Source: Clostridiales bacterium
Lineage (GTDB): Bacteria > Bacillota > Clostridia > TANB77 > CAG-508
Assembly (NCBI GenBank): GCA_003534295.1
Contig: DPDV01000001.1
Span: forward strand, 1 to 64,000
DNA: 64,000 bases
Direction: 5' to 3'
The notes beneath the pieces were generated by a model. The model worked only from the letters and a program-made list of their open reading frames with translations. It was not told the DNA's origin and did no database searches. Both the position numbers and the translations under genes were made by a program. Below are positions 9,416 through 20,170 of the stretch, piece after piece. The first letter of the stretch is position 1. The number at the start of each line of letters is the position of its first letter.

Positions 9416-9556
9416 TTAAATTATCCCAATCTTTCTAGCATATTGTTTGCCTTTTTTTATCATCCTTTTTTTGCTCATATTCATGTTTTCATTGCATAAC
9501 ATTATTATACCTACTGAAACCATGCTACCTATTAACATTCCTTTTACAAATTTCAT
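9416..9556 (-). CDS. Small YtxH-like membrane-anchored protein, 46 aa
   Basis: The ORF starts at ATG 9556 with AGGAAAGGA 10 bases upstream and ends with TAA at 9416. It begins MKFVKGMLIGSMVSVGIIML, a glycine-containing hydrophobic helix, followed by a short basic tail with KKRMIKKGKQYARK. This layout is common in small YtxH-like proteins of Firmicutes. Function is unknown. It is the last gene of a leftward cluster with the two TSUP halves. Confidence 0.6.
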   Translation of the reverse strand: MKFVKGMLIGSMVSVGIIMLCNENMNMSKKRMIKKGKQYARKIGII

Positions 9557-9587
9557 ATTAAATATATCCTTTCCTATTTGTTTATTT

Positions 9588-9974
9588 TTAATATTTATTA
9601 TGCTCTTTTTTTCTTTTTATATACGTTATATACCATTGATATGTTTCGTAAATTGATATAAGTAAAAGAAATACTCCAAATGCTTTTTTTAATATTTTAA
9701 CATTCAAATTACTTGAAGTTATTGCTCCTATTGTGGCTCCTATAATACCTGATATAATTATTATAATAGATAATTTAAAATCAATTATTTTTTGCTTTAA
9801 ATTTATTATTATTGCAGATATTGATGTAGGTATAAAAAATATCAAATTTGTAGCTTGTGCTTCATGTTGATTTGTTCCTATTATTAATGTAAGGAGGAGA
9901 ATTAATATTGTTCCTCCTCCCATTCCTGTTCCTGTTACTATACCAGAAACTAGACCTATTAAACTTTCTATCAT
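9588..9974 (-). CDS. Half-length TSUP (TauE/SafE) permease, second half
   Basis: The product is a 128-residue membrane protein of the TauE/SafE family, whose full members have about 250 residues and two repeat halves. The glycine-rich signature is GIVTGTGMGGGTILILLL near residues 10-30, followed by three to four further hydrophobic segments and a basic tail. Family members export or import sulfite, sulfoacetate or other organic anions; the substrate here is unknown. It lies 10 bases downstream of another half-size TSUP gene, so the two probably pair in the membrane. Confidence 0.85.
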   Translation of the reverse strand: MIESLIGLVSGIVTGTGMGGGTILILLLTLIIGTNQHEAQATNLIFFIPTSISAIIINLKQKIIDFKLSIIIIISGIIGATIGAITSSNLNVKILKKAFGVFLLLISIYETYQWYITYIKRKKEHNKY

Positions 9975-9984
9975 ACGCTTCCTT

Positions 9985-10338
9985 TTATTTAATAATTGTA
10001 GTTATTGATGCATATATTAAAAATAATATAAATGCAAATTTTAAATATTTATTCGGTATTTTTATTAATAGCTTTGAGCCTATTATGCCTCCTAATATTC
10101 CTCCTATAGCACATTTTATTCCTAAGTTCCACTGTATATAATTATTTTTGTTATAAAAAAATGCTGTTACTATTACCATTGGCATTATGCAAAATACAGA
10201 GGTGGCTCTTGCCTTTTTCTCATCAGTATTTAACATGTTAACAAATGCCGGTACTAATATTAGCCCTCCTCCAGCTCCAAAAAGTCCACTTATTATACCT
10301 GCTAGTATTCCTATTATTATTTTTTTTAACATAACCAT
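9985..10338 (-). CDS. Half-length TSUP (TauE/SafE) permease, first half
   Basis: This is a 117-residue membrane protein with the TSUP signature GLFGAGGGLILVPAFVNML in the first third and three to four hydrophobic segments. It matches one half of a normal TauE/SafE protein. I start it at ATG 10338, with AAAGGT 7 bases upstream; a GTG 3 bases earlier is in the ORF but too close to that site. The partner half follows at once. There is no frameshift between them: each has its own start and its own signature. Confidence 0.85.
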   Translation of the reverse strand: MVMLKKIIIGILAGIISGLFGAGGGLILVPAFVNMLNTDEKKARATSVFCIMPMVIVTAFFYNKNNYIQWNLGIKCAIGGILGGIIGSKLLIKIPNKYLKFAFILFLIYASITTIIK

Positions 10339-10352
10339 CACATATACCTTTA

Positions 10353-10604
10353 TTAGATATTATGCTCATTTTTTCCTTTTTTATAACCTTCATTATATTT
10401 TTCTAAAAATTTTTGTTCCGCAAGCTCTGTTAACACTTTGTCACATATTAACATTCTAGCTATTATTTCTCTCCTTAATTGTTCATCTTTGATAGAATCT
10501 GTTCTATCTAAAAAACGCTCTAATTCCATTATATACTCTTGATTTTTTTCTTTCCATTCTCTGTCTACTGGTAAATCCTGCCTTCTTTTCTTTTTAAACA
10601 GCAT
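10353..10604 (-). CDS. Charged helical protein, 83 aa, unknown
   Basis: The ORF has a good ribosome-binding site (AAGGAGG) before ATG 10604. The product is soluble and highly charged, starting MLFKKKRRQDLPVDREW and continuing with Glu/Lys/Arg-rich helices ending YKKGKNEHNI. No known motif is seen. It heads a leftward cluster with the two TSUP halves and the small YtxH-like gene, with 14 bases to the next start, so co-transcription is likely. Confidence 0.6.
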   Translation of the reverse strand: MLFKKKRRQDLPVDREWKEKNQEYIMELERFLDRTDSIKDEQLRREIIARMLICDKVLTELAEQKFLEKYNEGYKKGKNEHNI

Positions 10605-10705
10605 ATATCCTCCTTTACTTTTAGATGCATTTTTATTACTCTTAGCGTTATATTTCTTTGCTAATATATAATTTTAATACATCTCGTGATAAAATACAAG
10701 CATCA

Positions 10706-10725
10706 GACATAATATGACATAATTA
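10706..10725. promoter_or_regulatory. Tandem 10-base direct repeat, possible operator
   Basis: GACATAATAT and GACATAATTA stand side by side one helical turn apart, 65 bases before the XRE regulator gene. Such spacing fits an autoregulatory operator, but nothing else supports it. Confidence 0.25.
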
Positions 10726-10789
10726 GATAAAAATCACGGTTATGTTTTAATTGTCTCTCTGCAAATAACATTAGGAAGGTTGAAAACAT

Positions 10790-11008
10790 ATGATTAGAAT
10801 AAAATTATCTGATTTACTTGGCAAACACAAAATGAGTCAAAAAGCTTTATCTAATTTAACTAATATAAGGCCAGCAACCATATCAAAGATGTATTACGAA
10901 GAAAGTAAAAGATTAGATATTGAACAACTCAACAGTATTTGCAATGTTTTTAAATGCGAAATCTCTGACTTATTAGAGTTTATCCCAGATGAAAATAAAC
11001 CAGATTAA
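10790..11008 (+). CDS. XRE/Cro-type helix-turn-helix regulator, 72 aa
   Basis: This single-domain DNA-binding protein reads MIRIKLSDLLGKHKMSQKAL, then SNLTNIRPATISKMYYEES as the helix-turn-helix, then LDIEQLNSICNVFKCEISDLLEF, the usual end of the Cro/CI fold. There is no sensor or dimerisation domain. AGGAAGGT precedes the ATG. It is a monocistronic gene ending at a shared terminator. Its targets are unknown. Confidence 0.85.
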   Translation: MIRIKLSDLLGKHKMSQKALSNLTNIRPATISKMYYEESKRLDIEQLNSICNVFKCEISDLLEFIPDENKPD

Positions 11009-11043
11009 TCATATTTAATTAATAAGTTAAGTAGATTATATAA

Positions 11044-11069
11044 AAATACTAGCAAAAATGCTAGTATTT
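11044..11069. terminator. Bidirectional terminator between XRE gene and nifS
   Basis: AAATACTAGC and GCTAGTATTT form a perfect 10-base stem with an AAAAAT loop, flanked by A-runs on the left and T-runs on the right. It lies between two convergent stop codons. Confidence 0.85.
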
Positions 11070-11071
11070 TA

Positions 11072-12217
11072 TTATATTTTATTTATTTTTTTATTTACAA
11101 TTTCTACTAGTGCATTTATCAAGTAATCTACTTCTTCTTTTGTATTATTCATTCCTATAGTTACTCTTAATGTTCCATTTGCCCATTCTGGTGGTAGTCC
11201 TATTGCTGTTAATACGTGTGATGGGCTTGTAGAACCACTGCTACATGCAGAACCGGCTGATGCACAAATACCCTTATCATCAAGTTCAAACAGTAACTCT
11301 TCTGCATTTATATTTTTAAAAGACATATTTGCATTTCCTGGAAGCCTATTTATTCTGTCTCCATTTAATTTACTGTCTACTATATTACTCTGTATTTTTT
11401 CTATATAATAATCTCTTAGTTCTTTAATTTTATTATTATGATTTTCAAAATTCTTATATATTAATTCAAGAGCTTTACTCATTCCAACAATTTCTGCCAA
11501 ATTTTCTGTACCTGCTCTTTTATTTTTTTCTTGATGTCCACCATTTTGTATTTGCTTAAAGTTTACATCTTCTCCTACATACAACGCCCCTATTCCTTTA
11601 GGTGCATAAAATTTATGTGCCGACATTGAAAGTGCATTTATATTTAATTTTTTTACATCTATTTTTAAATTTCCCATTGCTTGAACTGCGTCTGTATGAA
11701 ATATTATATTATTTTCTTTTGCAATTTTTCCTATTTCTTCTATTGGCTGAATCGTTCCAATTTCGTTGTTTGCAAACATAATTGTTATTAATATTGTGTC
11801 TGTTTTTATTGAAGCTTTTAGTTGTTCAACGTTTACTATTCCATTTTGGTTTACATCCAGATAGGTAACTTTATATCCTTGTTCTTCTAATTCTTTACAA
11901 GTATTTAGCACAGCTGGATGTTCTATTTTACTTGTTATTATATGTTTGCCTTTTTCTTTATTGGCATATGCTATTCCTTTTATTGCCAAATTATCGCTTT
12001 CAGTTCCGCATGATGTAAAATATATTTCATTTGGTTTGCAATTTATAATATTTGCTATTTTTCGCCTTGCTTCTTCTAATGCTCTTTTTGCTCTTCTTCC
12101 TATACTATATAATGATGATGGATTTCCATATTCTATGCTAAAGTATGGCAACATTTCTTTTATAACATCTTGGTTGACTTGGGTAGTTGCTGCATTATCA
12201 AAATATTTTATCTTCAC
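11072..12217 (-). CDS. nifS: Cysteine desulfurase (NifS/IscS class)
   Basis: This PLP enzyme releases sulfur from cysteine as an enzyme persulfide for Fe-S clusters or tRNA thiolation. The start appears to be GTG 12217, with AGAGGGA upstream. The N-terminal KIKYFDNAATTQ is typical. The PLP lysine is in SMSAHKFYAPKG, and the active cysteine lies in GICASAGSACSSGSTSP near residue 320. The length of 381 residues fits class I enzymes. No nifU, iscU or mnmA is adjacent, so its acceptor is not shown by context. Confidence 0.93.
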   Translation of the reverse strand: MKIKYFDNAATTQVNQDVIKEMLPYFSIEYGNPSSLYSIGRRAKRALEEARRKIANIINCKPNEIYFTSCGTESDNLAIKGIAYANKEKGKHIITSKIEHPAVLNTCKELEEQGYKVTYLDVNQNGIVNVEQLKASIKTDTILITIMFANNEIGTIQPIEEIGKIAKENNIIFHTDAVQAMGNLKIDVKKLNINALSMSAHKFYAPKGIGALYVGEDVNFKQIQNGGHQEKNKRAGTENLAEIVGMSKALELIYKNFENHNNKIKELRDYYIEKIQSNIVDSKLNGDRINRLPGNANMSFKNINAEELLFELDDKGICASAGSACSSGSTSPSHVLTAIGLPPEWANGTLRVTIGMNNTKEEVDYLINALVEIVNKKINKI

Positions 12218-12284
12218 TTTAATCCCTCTTATCTATCACTTTATATAGATATTATATGTATATTAGCGAATTTTATTTACAAAT

Positions 12285-12626
12285 TTATTTTGTTTCTGAG
12301 CCCCATCTTGCTACTCTTATGTCTTTATATGTATTAAGTACCTGTGAATATTTTCTATATTCATCTTCCCACACTAATGTTGGAATTTTGTCAAATGCTT
12401 CAAATACTTTTTCTGCTTCCATTAGAAACACAAGTTGTTCTTGTGTGTTTAAATTATCACATTTTCTTGAAATTCTATATAAGCTATCCAACAGTTGATT
12501 TGCTTGTATAAAACTCATAAAATCTTTTACTTTTATTCCTGCTAGTTTAATTTGCATTACTGCAAAAACTACTAGTCCAATTATTATCAATATTAGCATA
12601 TATATACAAATAATCATTACTTCCAT
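12285..12626 (-). CDS. Membrane-anchored helical protein, 113 aa, unknown
   Basis: The N-terminal 27 residues form one hydrophobic helix (ICIYMLILIIIGLVVFAVM), followed by a cytosol-type helical domain with many Leu, Glu and Lys residues. AAGAAGG lies upstream of ATG 12626. I recognise no family. It is transcribed just upstream of nifS, 68 bases away, and may share its transcript. Confidence 0.65.
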   Translation of the reverse strand: MEVMIICIYMLILIIIGLVVFAVMQIKLAGIKVKDFMSFIQANQLLDSLYRISRKCDNLNTQEQLVFLMEAEKVFEAFDKIPTLVWEDEYRKYSQVLNTYKDIRVARWGSETK

Positions 12627-12705
12627 TTGTGCACCTTCTTTTAATACGCTTTTGTTTTCTTCACAAAAATATTATAGCATTTATCAAATATTTGTCAATA
12701 TTTTG

Positions 12706-12734
12706 TTGATTTGTCTACTAAATGTTGTTATAAT
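12706..12734 (+). promoter_or_regulatory. Sigma-A promoter of the cation efflux gene
   Basis: TTGATT at 12706-12711 and a perfect TATAAT at 12729-12734 are 17 bases apart, directly upstream of the AAAAGGAGG site of the efflux gene. Confidence 0.65.
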
Positions 12735-12757
12735 TTCTTTTAGAAAAGGAGGAACTT

Positions 12758-13615
12758 ATGAATAGAAAAAATAGCATTAAACGTGCTGGTATCTTTGGAA
12801 TTGCAGGAAATCTGTTTTTACTTATAATTAAAGGAACCGTTGGCTTTATTACACATAGTCAAGCTATGATTGCTGATGCAGCTAATAGTGCAGGAGATAT
12901 TTTTGCCTCTCTTATGACTTTTATAGGTAATAAAATTGCTTCTGTTCCTCAAGATGCTGACCACAATTTTGGACACGGAAAGGCAGAGTATATTTTTTCG
13001 TTATTTATAAGTTTATCTATGATTGGTATTTCACTAAAACTTTTATATGATTCTTTAATTTCTTTAATTTATGGATTTAAATTTGAGTTTTCTTGGTTTT
13101 TAGTAATTGTTTGTATTGCTACTATTATTGTTAAACTATGTTTATATTTTTATACAAAAATTTTAGCTCATAAATTTGATAGTATATTACTAGAGGCAAA
13201 CAAAGAAGACCATAGAAATGATTGTATTATTACTACTTTTACTCTTATTTCTATTCTATTAGGTTTGCTAAAAATATATTGGTTTGACGGAATTGTTGGA
13301 ATTGGAATATCTGCTTGGATTTGCATAACAGGAGTTAAGATTTTTATAGAAAGTTATAATATTTTAATTGATACTTCTATTGATTCAACTACCCAAGACA
13401 TAATTTTAAACTTAGCACAAAAATACACAAATATTAAAAAAATAGACAATATTTCATCTTCGCCAGTTGGATATAAATATGTTGTATTTATTACTATTTG
13501 CGTTGATGGAAATATGTCTACATTTGACAGCCATAAATTGGCCGATAATCTCGAAAAAGATATTTGTGGACTTGACAAAGTTTATAAAGCAATTGTACAT
13601 GTTAATCCTATCTAA
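12758..13615 (+). CDS. Cation diffusion facilitator (CDF) metal efflux protein
   Basis: This 285-residue CDF transporter exports divalent metals (Zn, Fe or Mn) in exchange for protons. Transmembrane helices occupy residues 1-200. Metal-site residues are seen in MIADAANSAGD (helix 2), the loop HNFGHGKAEY, and HRNDC in helix 5. The C-terminal 80 residues are the cytosolic regulatory domain, ending VYKAIVHVNPI. It has its own promoter and is convergent with the HIT gene. The exact metal cannot be told from the sequence. Confidence 0.93.
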   Translation: MNRKNSIKRAGIFGIAGNLFLLIIKGTVGFITHSQAMIADAANSAGDIFASLMTFIGNKIASVPQDADHNFGHGKAEYIFSLFISLSMIGISLKLLYDSLISLIYGFKFEFSWFLVIVCIATIIVKLCLYFYTKILAHKFDSILLEANKEDHRNDCIITTFTLISILLGLLKIYWFDGIVGIGISAWICITGVKIFIESYNILIDTSIDSTTQDIILNLAQKYTNIKKIDNISSSPVGYKYVVFITICVDGNMSTFDSHKLADNLEKDICGLDKVYKAIVHVNPI

Positions 13616-13625
13616 CTTGTAAAGC

Positions 13626-13645
13626 GGGCGATTAAAATCGCCCCT
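13626..13645. repeat. Copy of the GGGCGATT palindromic repeat
   Basis: GGGCGATTAAAATCGCCC plus CT lies between two convergent genes. The 7-base stem with a TAAA loop could act as a terminator for either. The next bases give the TAG stop of the HIT gene. Confidence 0.85.
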
Positions 13646-15756
<2,111 letters not shown>

Positions 15757-15827
15757 TGTCTATCTCCTCTTTTCTTGATTACTAAATTATATAGTATTTT
15801 ACCAAAAATTGCAAGATTTTGGCAAAA

Positions 15828-15856
15828 AAATAACTGACTTTTACAGCCAGTTATTT
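15828..15856 (-). terminator. Intrinsic terminator between the kinase gene and alaS
   Basis: A 9-base stem (AAATAACTG with CAGTTATTT) is followed on the minus strand by a run of T. It lies 72 bases before alaS and about 240 bases after the kinase stop. It could end the two-component transcript or act as a leader attenuator for alaS. I looked for T-box sequences and found no convincing one. Confidence 0.7.
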
Positions 15857-16097
15857 TATGTAATTACGGGGTTAATTTATTTATAATTTTCCTATAGGCA
15901 CCACATTCTTTCTATATTTTTTTATATATTTATTCAATTTTATTTTTTAACTTATATAGCATTCCTCCTTTTTTGTTTAGTCCGCTATTCTATTTTTTTT
16001 AACATTTTTTCTATATTTCCTCCTTTCTATGGTTTTATTTTAACGTTATTATATGTCTATTTTGTGAATACAATTTGAAGTATTAGTAAATATATCT
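15857..16097 (-). other. Gene-free leader/trailer with two diverged ribosome-binding-like repeats
   Basis: This AT-rich stretch has two similar units on the minus strand. Each has AGGAGGAA, then an AT stretch, then TTAAAAAA and GAATA, around 15930-15970 and 15985-16027. Each encloses a tiny reading frame (10 and 6 codons) but with poor spacing (1 and 13 bases), so translation is doubtful. Confidence 0.35.
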
Positions 16098-17585
16098 TTA
16101 GTCTGATATGTCCATGTCAAAGTAGAATTCTACACCATTCTTTTTATTTTTTACTCCATATTCGTTTTGATAGTTGTTCATTATTGCCTTTACCAATGCT
16201 AGTCCTATTCCGCTTCCACCATCTTGCCTATTTCTAGAAGAATCAAGTTTATAAAATCTGCCCCATATTCTTTGTAAGTCTTCTTCTGGTATATTCTCTC
16301 CTGTATTGAATACACTAACCCTTATTTTATTACTTACCTTTTCTACCTTTATTTCAATTTTAGTTTCTTTTTCAACTTCTTCTGCATGTTTTATTGCATT
16401 TGTTAAATAGTTTGTTATAATTTGATCCATGTAAAATTCGTCTGCATATACATAAATTGGTTCTTTATTTTCAAAATAAACCTTTATATTTTTTTCATTT
16501 ATCATGACACTACATTTTCTTAAAACTTCATTTATTAATTCATTTATATTAAATTTTTCATTATCGAACTCTCTTTTTCCATATTCTAGTTTCATTAATT
16601 CTAATAATTGTTTTACTAGTTTATCCATCTTGTTGGTTTCATCTAGTATTACCTCTGCATAAAATTTTCTTGATTCTTCGTCTGAATTAACATTTTCTAT
16701 TAGTCCTTCTGCGTAGCCTTGTATTAATGCTATTGGTGTTTTTAATTCATGTGATACATCTGAAATAAATTGTTTTCTCATTTCATCTATTTTTGATTTT
16801 TCCTCAATATCTTTTTCTAATTCTATATTGTTTTTTTGTAATTCTTTTATTGTTGCTTCTAGTTTGTCCGACATCGTGTTAATACTTCTTCCCAGTTCAT
16901 TTATTTCGTCTTCCGTATCTGTTATTCTATATTTTTTGCTAAAGTCTAACTTAGCCATTTTATTTGCTATATCATTTAATTGTAAAATAGGATTAGTAAA
17001 TTTTCTTGATATAAATGATGCTATAATTCCTGCAACCACAAGTGTTATTCCACCTATCATTAGCAACACTGTATTAGATATCTTTACACTTTCTTCTATT
17101 GGTGATATTGGCATTCTAATATATAATACATATCCATTATCTAGTATTCCTGTTAAAAACATATAACTTACATTGTTTACTTCGTCTGTAGTAACTTTTA
17201 CATTTATTTTGGTTTCGTTTTCTTCTATGTTTTTAGATTTTATTTCGTTTATATCTTTTAATATATAAGTTGAGGACAAAAATTCTCTATCTGATGTAAA
17301 TATTATTAAATTTGTATCTGTTTTTATTAATATATCAAAATTATTTTTATATGCTATTTTCTTTAATTCTGTTTCCAAATCCACATTAGTGTTTTCTGTA
17401 TTGTAATAATCGTTTACTTTTTGATAGACCTGCTTTATTGTGGCTGTTTTAGAATATATATAAAAGTTTTCTAATACTATACTATTTATTAATACTAAAG
17501 AAAGTATTATAACTAATATTACAACACACATTGTAAAAAATAACTTAAATCTTACCGATTTAAATTTTAGTTTAATTTCTTCCAT
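16098..17585 (-). CDS. Sensor histidine kinase (HAMP, HisKA, HATPase)
   Basis: This membrane kinase has 495 residues: a transmembrane helix near 13-32, an extracytoplasmic sensor of about 120 residues, a second helix near 155-190, a HAMP linker, the phosphoacceptor region SHELKTPIALIQGYAEG, and the ATPase domain with N-box FYMDQIITNYLTNAIKHA and G-boxes GSGIGLALVKAIM. It lies 15 bases after the response regulator gene in one operon. No target genes such as an ABC transporter stand next to it, so the signal is unknown. Confidence 0.93.
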   Translation of the reverse strand: MEEIKLKFKSVRFKLFFTMCVVILVIILSLVLINSIVLENFYIYSKTATIKQVYQKVNDYYNTENTNVDLETELKKIAYKNNFDILIKTDTNLIIFTSDREFLSSTYILKDINEIKSKNIEENETKINVKVTTDEVNNVSYMFLTGILDNGYVLYIRMPISPIEESVKISNTVLLMIGGITLVVAGIIASFISRKFTNPILQLNDIANKMAKLDFSKKYRITDTEDEINELGRSINTMSDKLEATIKELQKNNIELEKDIEEKSKIDEMRKQFISDVSHELKTPIALIQGYAEGLIENVNSDEESRKFYAEVILDETNKMDKLVKQLLELMKLEYGKREFDNEKFNINELINEVLRKCSVMINEKNIKVYFENKEPIYVYADEFYMDQIITNYLTNAIKHAEEVEKETKIEIKVEKVSNKIRVSVFNTGENIPEEDLQRIWGRFYKLDSSRNRQDGGSGIGLALVKAIMNNYQNEYGVKNKKNGVEFYFDMDISD

Positions 17586-17600
17586 GTTTTCCCCAACTTT

Positions 17601-18278
17601 CTATTTTACTTCAAACTTATATCCTATTCCTCTTATAGTTTGTATATATTTTCCTTTTTTCCCAAGTTTATGTCTTATCTTTTTTATATGGCTGTCTATC
17701 GTTCTTGAATCCCCATAATAATCGTAGTTCCATACATTATTTAATATCTTGTCTCTGCTTAATGCTATTCCCTTATTATCTACCAAATATTTCAATAATT
17801 CATACTCCCTTAGACTCATTTCTATTTGCTTACCATCTACAGTAACAGTTCTACCTTTTGAATCTATTATTATTCCTCCATAATCTTTCGTGCCATTTTC
17901 TTCTGCTCTTGTCCTTTTTAATAATGCTTCTACTCTTGCTACTAATATTTTAGGACTAAATGGTTTTGAAATATATTCATCAACGCCTAATTCGAATCCA
18001 AAAAGTTCGTCTTGTTCTTCTCCTCTTGCTGTAAGCATTATAATTGGAACTTTTGAAGTCTGCCTTATTTGGCGTAATACAGACCAACCATCTAATTTTG
18101 GCATCATTACATCTAACAGGATAACGCTTATTTTCTCTTCATTTTCCTGAAATATTCTTAATGCTTCTTCTCCATCTTCCGCTTCTAATATTTTATAATT
18201 TTTTTGCATTAAGAAGTCTTTTATTAGTTTTCTCATCCTAGATTCATCATCTACTATAAGTACAGTTATATCATTCAT
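17601..18278 (-). CDS. Response regulator, OmpR/PhoB family
   Basis: This 225-residue transcription factor has a receiver domain with acidic residues DDESRMRK, phospho-Asp in VILLDVMMPKLDGW, Thr in IIMLTARG and Lys in YISKPFSP. A winged-helix output domain follows (MSLREYELLKYLVDNKGIAL; DSRTIDSHIKKIRHKLG). It pairs with the kinase gene just downstream. The upstream gap to trmB contains the trmB terminator, so the pair has its own promoter. Confidence 0.95.
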   Translation of the reverse strand: MNDITVLIVDDESRMRKLIKDFLMQKNYKILEAEDGEEALRIFQENEEKISVILLDVMMPKLDGWSVLRQIRQTSKVPIIMLTARGEEQDELFGFELGVDEYISKPFSPKILVARVEALLKRTRAEENGTKDYGGIIIDSKGRTVTVDGKQIEMSLREYELLKYLVDNKGIALSRDKILNNVWNYDYYGDSRTIDSHIKKIRHKLGKKGKYIQTIRGIGYKFEVK

Positions 18279-18382
18279 GCTCCTTCATTTCCTTCCATAT
18301 GGTTTTCAATTATTATATATTATATAAGGTAATTATGTCTATAGTGTGAAAAAAGTTGAAAACTTAAATTAGCACATATATA

Positions 18383-18415
18383 AAAAGCAAAGATTTCAAG
18401 GTTATCTTTGCTTTT
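18383..18415 (-). terminator. Terminator after trmB
   Basis: A perfect 12-base stem (AAAAGCAAAGAT with ATCTTTGCTTTT) has a 9-base loop. On the minus strand its second arm ends in T-runs, 50 bases after the trmB stop. Confidence 0.85.
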
Positions 18416-18466
18416 ATATACTTTTTATTTCATTAAAATTCTTGAATTATAAGTTGTTTTTCATCA

Positions 18467-19132
18467 TTAATTAGTAATTACTCTTGCTATTAATGCTTTT
18501 ATTTTTATTCCTTGCTCTGTAAACATATCTTCATGTTCTGTTTTTATATTATCCCAAAATTCTGGTTCGTCTTGCAAATCATATGTATTTTTTATAATTT
18601 CAAACCCTGAAGATTTAAAGTAGCTTATACTATCATTAAATAAGTTATCATCATCTGTTTTAAAATATATTTCTCCATTTTCTTTTAAAAATTGTTTATA
18701 TTTTTCAAGCTGTCTTGTATGTGTTAGCCTTTTTTTATGGTGCTTGCCTCTTGGCCATGGGTTGCAAAAATTAATGTATATTCTTTCTATTTTATCATCT
18801 CTTCCAAAAATATTTGCTATTCTTTCAATATCATATCTTGTTAAATATATGTTATTTATTTCCTTGTTGTTTTGATTATACTCTTCTTCAACTTTTCTTT
18901 TAGCCAAACCAAGCATCGCATCTACCAAATCTATGGCAATATAATTTATATCTGGATTTTTGACTGATATTTTAGAAATAAATCCACCTTTCCCGCATCC
19001 TAATTCTAAATGAATAGGATTATTATTATTAAATAACTCTTGCCATTTACATTTATAACTTTCTGGATTATCTATGTAAAATTTGCTTGCTTCTAGTTCT
19101 GGCCTAGCCCATGGTTTAAATCTTATTCTCAT
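18467..19132 (-). CDS. trmB: tRNA (guanine-N7-)-methyltransferase
   Basis: TrmB makes m7G46 in tRNA using SAM. The SAM motif is HLELGCGKGGFIS, and the family signature NFCNPWPRGKHHKKRL is complete. I begin at ATG 19132 with AGAGGAA upstream, giving MRIRFKPWARPELE and 221 residues; the longer frame to 19201 has no ribosome-binding site. It follows the Ham1-type gene in a leftward unit. Confidence 0.95.
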   Translation of the reverse strand: MRIRFKPWARPELEASKFYIDNPESYKCKWQELFNNNNPIHLELGCGKGGFISKISVKNPDINYIAIDLVDAMLGLAKRKVEEEYNQNNKEINNIYLTRYDIERIANIFGRDDKIERIYINFCNPWPRGKHHKKRLTHTRQLEKYKQFLKENGEIYFKTDDDNLFNDSISYFKSSGFEIIKNTYDLQDEPEFWDNIKTEHEDMFTEQGIKIKALIARVITN

Positions 19133-19220
19133 TGCTGTTCCTCTCTTTGCTCTAAATCTATTTTCAAACCCAATTATACCATGATTAATTATATTTATCA
19201 AATTTTGCTAGTTATGAATT

Positions 19221-19802
19221 TTATATATTTATATAGTTTTCTTTTTTGTACCATTTTGCAAATTCTCTCATAGCATCTATATCTTCATATTTAACTCTGC
19301 TTTTTCTTTCTTCTTCTGACATTTGAGCTAATGTCTTGTCATAGCCAAAAGGTTTAAAAATATACCATAAATCAGACCATTTCTTTTCTGTATTATTTCC
19401 TAATGCTTCTTTAGACAATGAACCTTCATTTTTTCCCATAAATTGATGTAAATTATTTCCGTCATAATAAGATAAGCATTCTGTAAACCTGCAATTTCTA
19501 TTTTCTTTGTTTTCCATTAATTTTAGCATTCCATCAATTCCAATAGTATTTAATGCAAAATTAACAAAAGCTCTAGGAAATCCATTTAATTCGTCTATCC
19601 AAAATCCACAATCTAAAGCTATACATGGTTTATTTACTAATCTATATGCCTCCATAACTTTGTATTTTGATATATATTTTATATCATCGCTTCTTGGTTC
19701 TTCTAAGTCATATTCAAATACTTTAAAATTTACTCCTTCTAGTTGTCTACTAGCAGATGCTATTTTCCCCTTATTATGTGTTACAAAAACTATTTCGTTC
19801 AT
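19221..19802 (-). CDS. Non-canonical purine NTP pyrophosphatase (Ham1/RdgB family)
   Basis: The product hydrolyses inosine or xanthosine triphosphates to clean nucleotide pools. Family marks are VTHNKGKIASASRQL at the N-terminus (usually SxNxGK), ALDCGFWIDELNGFPRAF at the metal-binding region, and a C-terminal AQMSEEERKSRVKYED close to the usual (E)KNxxSHR segment. It is a divergent member of 193 residues, so its preferred substrate may differ. GAAGGGGT precedes the ATG. Confidence 0.85.
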   Translation of the reverse strand: MNEIVFVTHNKGKIASASRQLEGVNFKVFEYDLEEPRSDDIKYISKYKVMEAYRLVNKPCIALDCGFWIDELNGFPRAFVNFALNTIGIDGMLKLMENKENRNCRFTECLSYYDGNNLHQFMGKNEGSLSKEALGNNTEKKWSDLWYIFKPFGYDKTLAQMSEEERKSRVKYEDIDAMREFAKWYKKENYINI

Positions 19803-20134
19803 TGCAATACCCCTTCTATAAAAAATCTTTTAACTCTATTAAATCCTCAATTTCATAAGTTGGTTTATATTCAGTATTATTTTTTGTTTTTTTATAATAT
19901 CATTTTCTTTCATTTTTATCAATATTTTATGTTGATAAAATCAATTTTTATAGTTGTCGCTCTTCAGTAGAATTTATTTGTCCTACTTCACTTTCAGTCG
20001 AAAATCCTCCATTTTTATATAAATAGCGAACTATTACATCTTACATTTTGACAATATATATCATCTTTTCGTTTATTATGACACAGATTCACCAGAAATG
20101 TTACATTTTTTATATATTTTTTATTTTTCAGATT
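19803..20134. other. Gene-free AT-rich stretch
   Basis: No supported gene lies here. On the minus strand 28 open codons without a start end at TAG 19817, reading EYKPTYEIEDLIELKDFL, possibly the tail of a lost gene. A GC-richer patch at 19955-20000 contains weakly complementary CAGTAG/CCTACT segments but no stable fold that I could name. Confidence 0.4.
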
Positions 20135-20162
20135 AAAGAGGGCTAGATGTCTAGCCCTCTTT
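20135..20162 (-). terminator. Terminator of the yunB unit
   Basis: AAAGAGGGCTAGA and TCTAGCCCTCTTT form a perfect inverted repeat with almost no loop bases, 9 bases after the yunB stop, with T-runs on the minus-strand side. Confidence 0.85.
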
Positions 20163-20170
20163 ATTAATAA

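Noticed and set aside
15757..16097. T-box leader for alaS
   Set aside because: A terminator hairpin is present, but the conserved T-box sequence is not; the nearest is GTGGTGCC, and it does not fit.
19817..19903. Open tail upstream of the Ham1-type gene reading EYKPTYEIEDLIELKDFL
   Set aside because: It is only 28 codons without a start; it could be a relic but cannot be supported as a gene.
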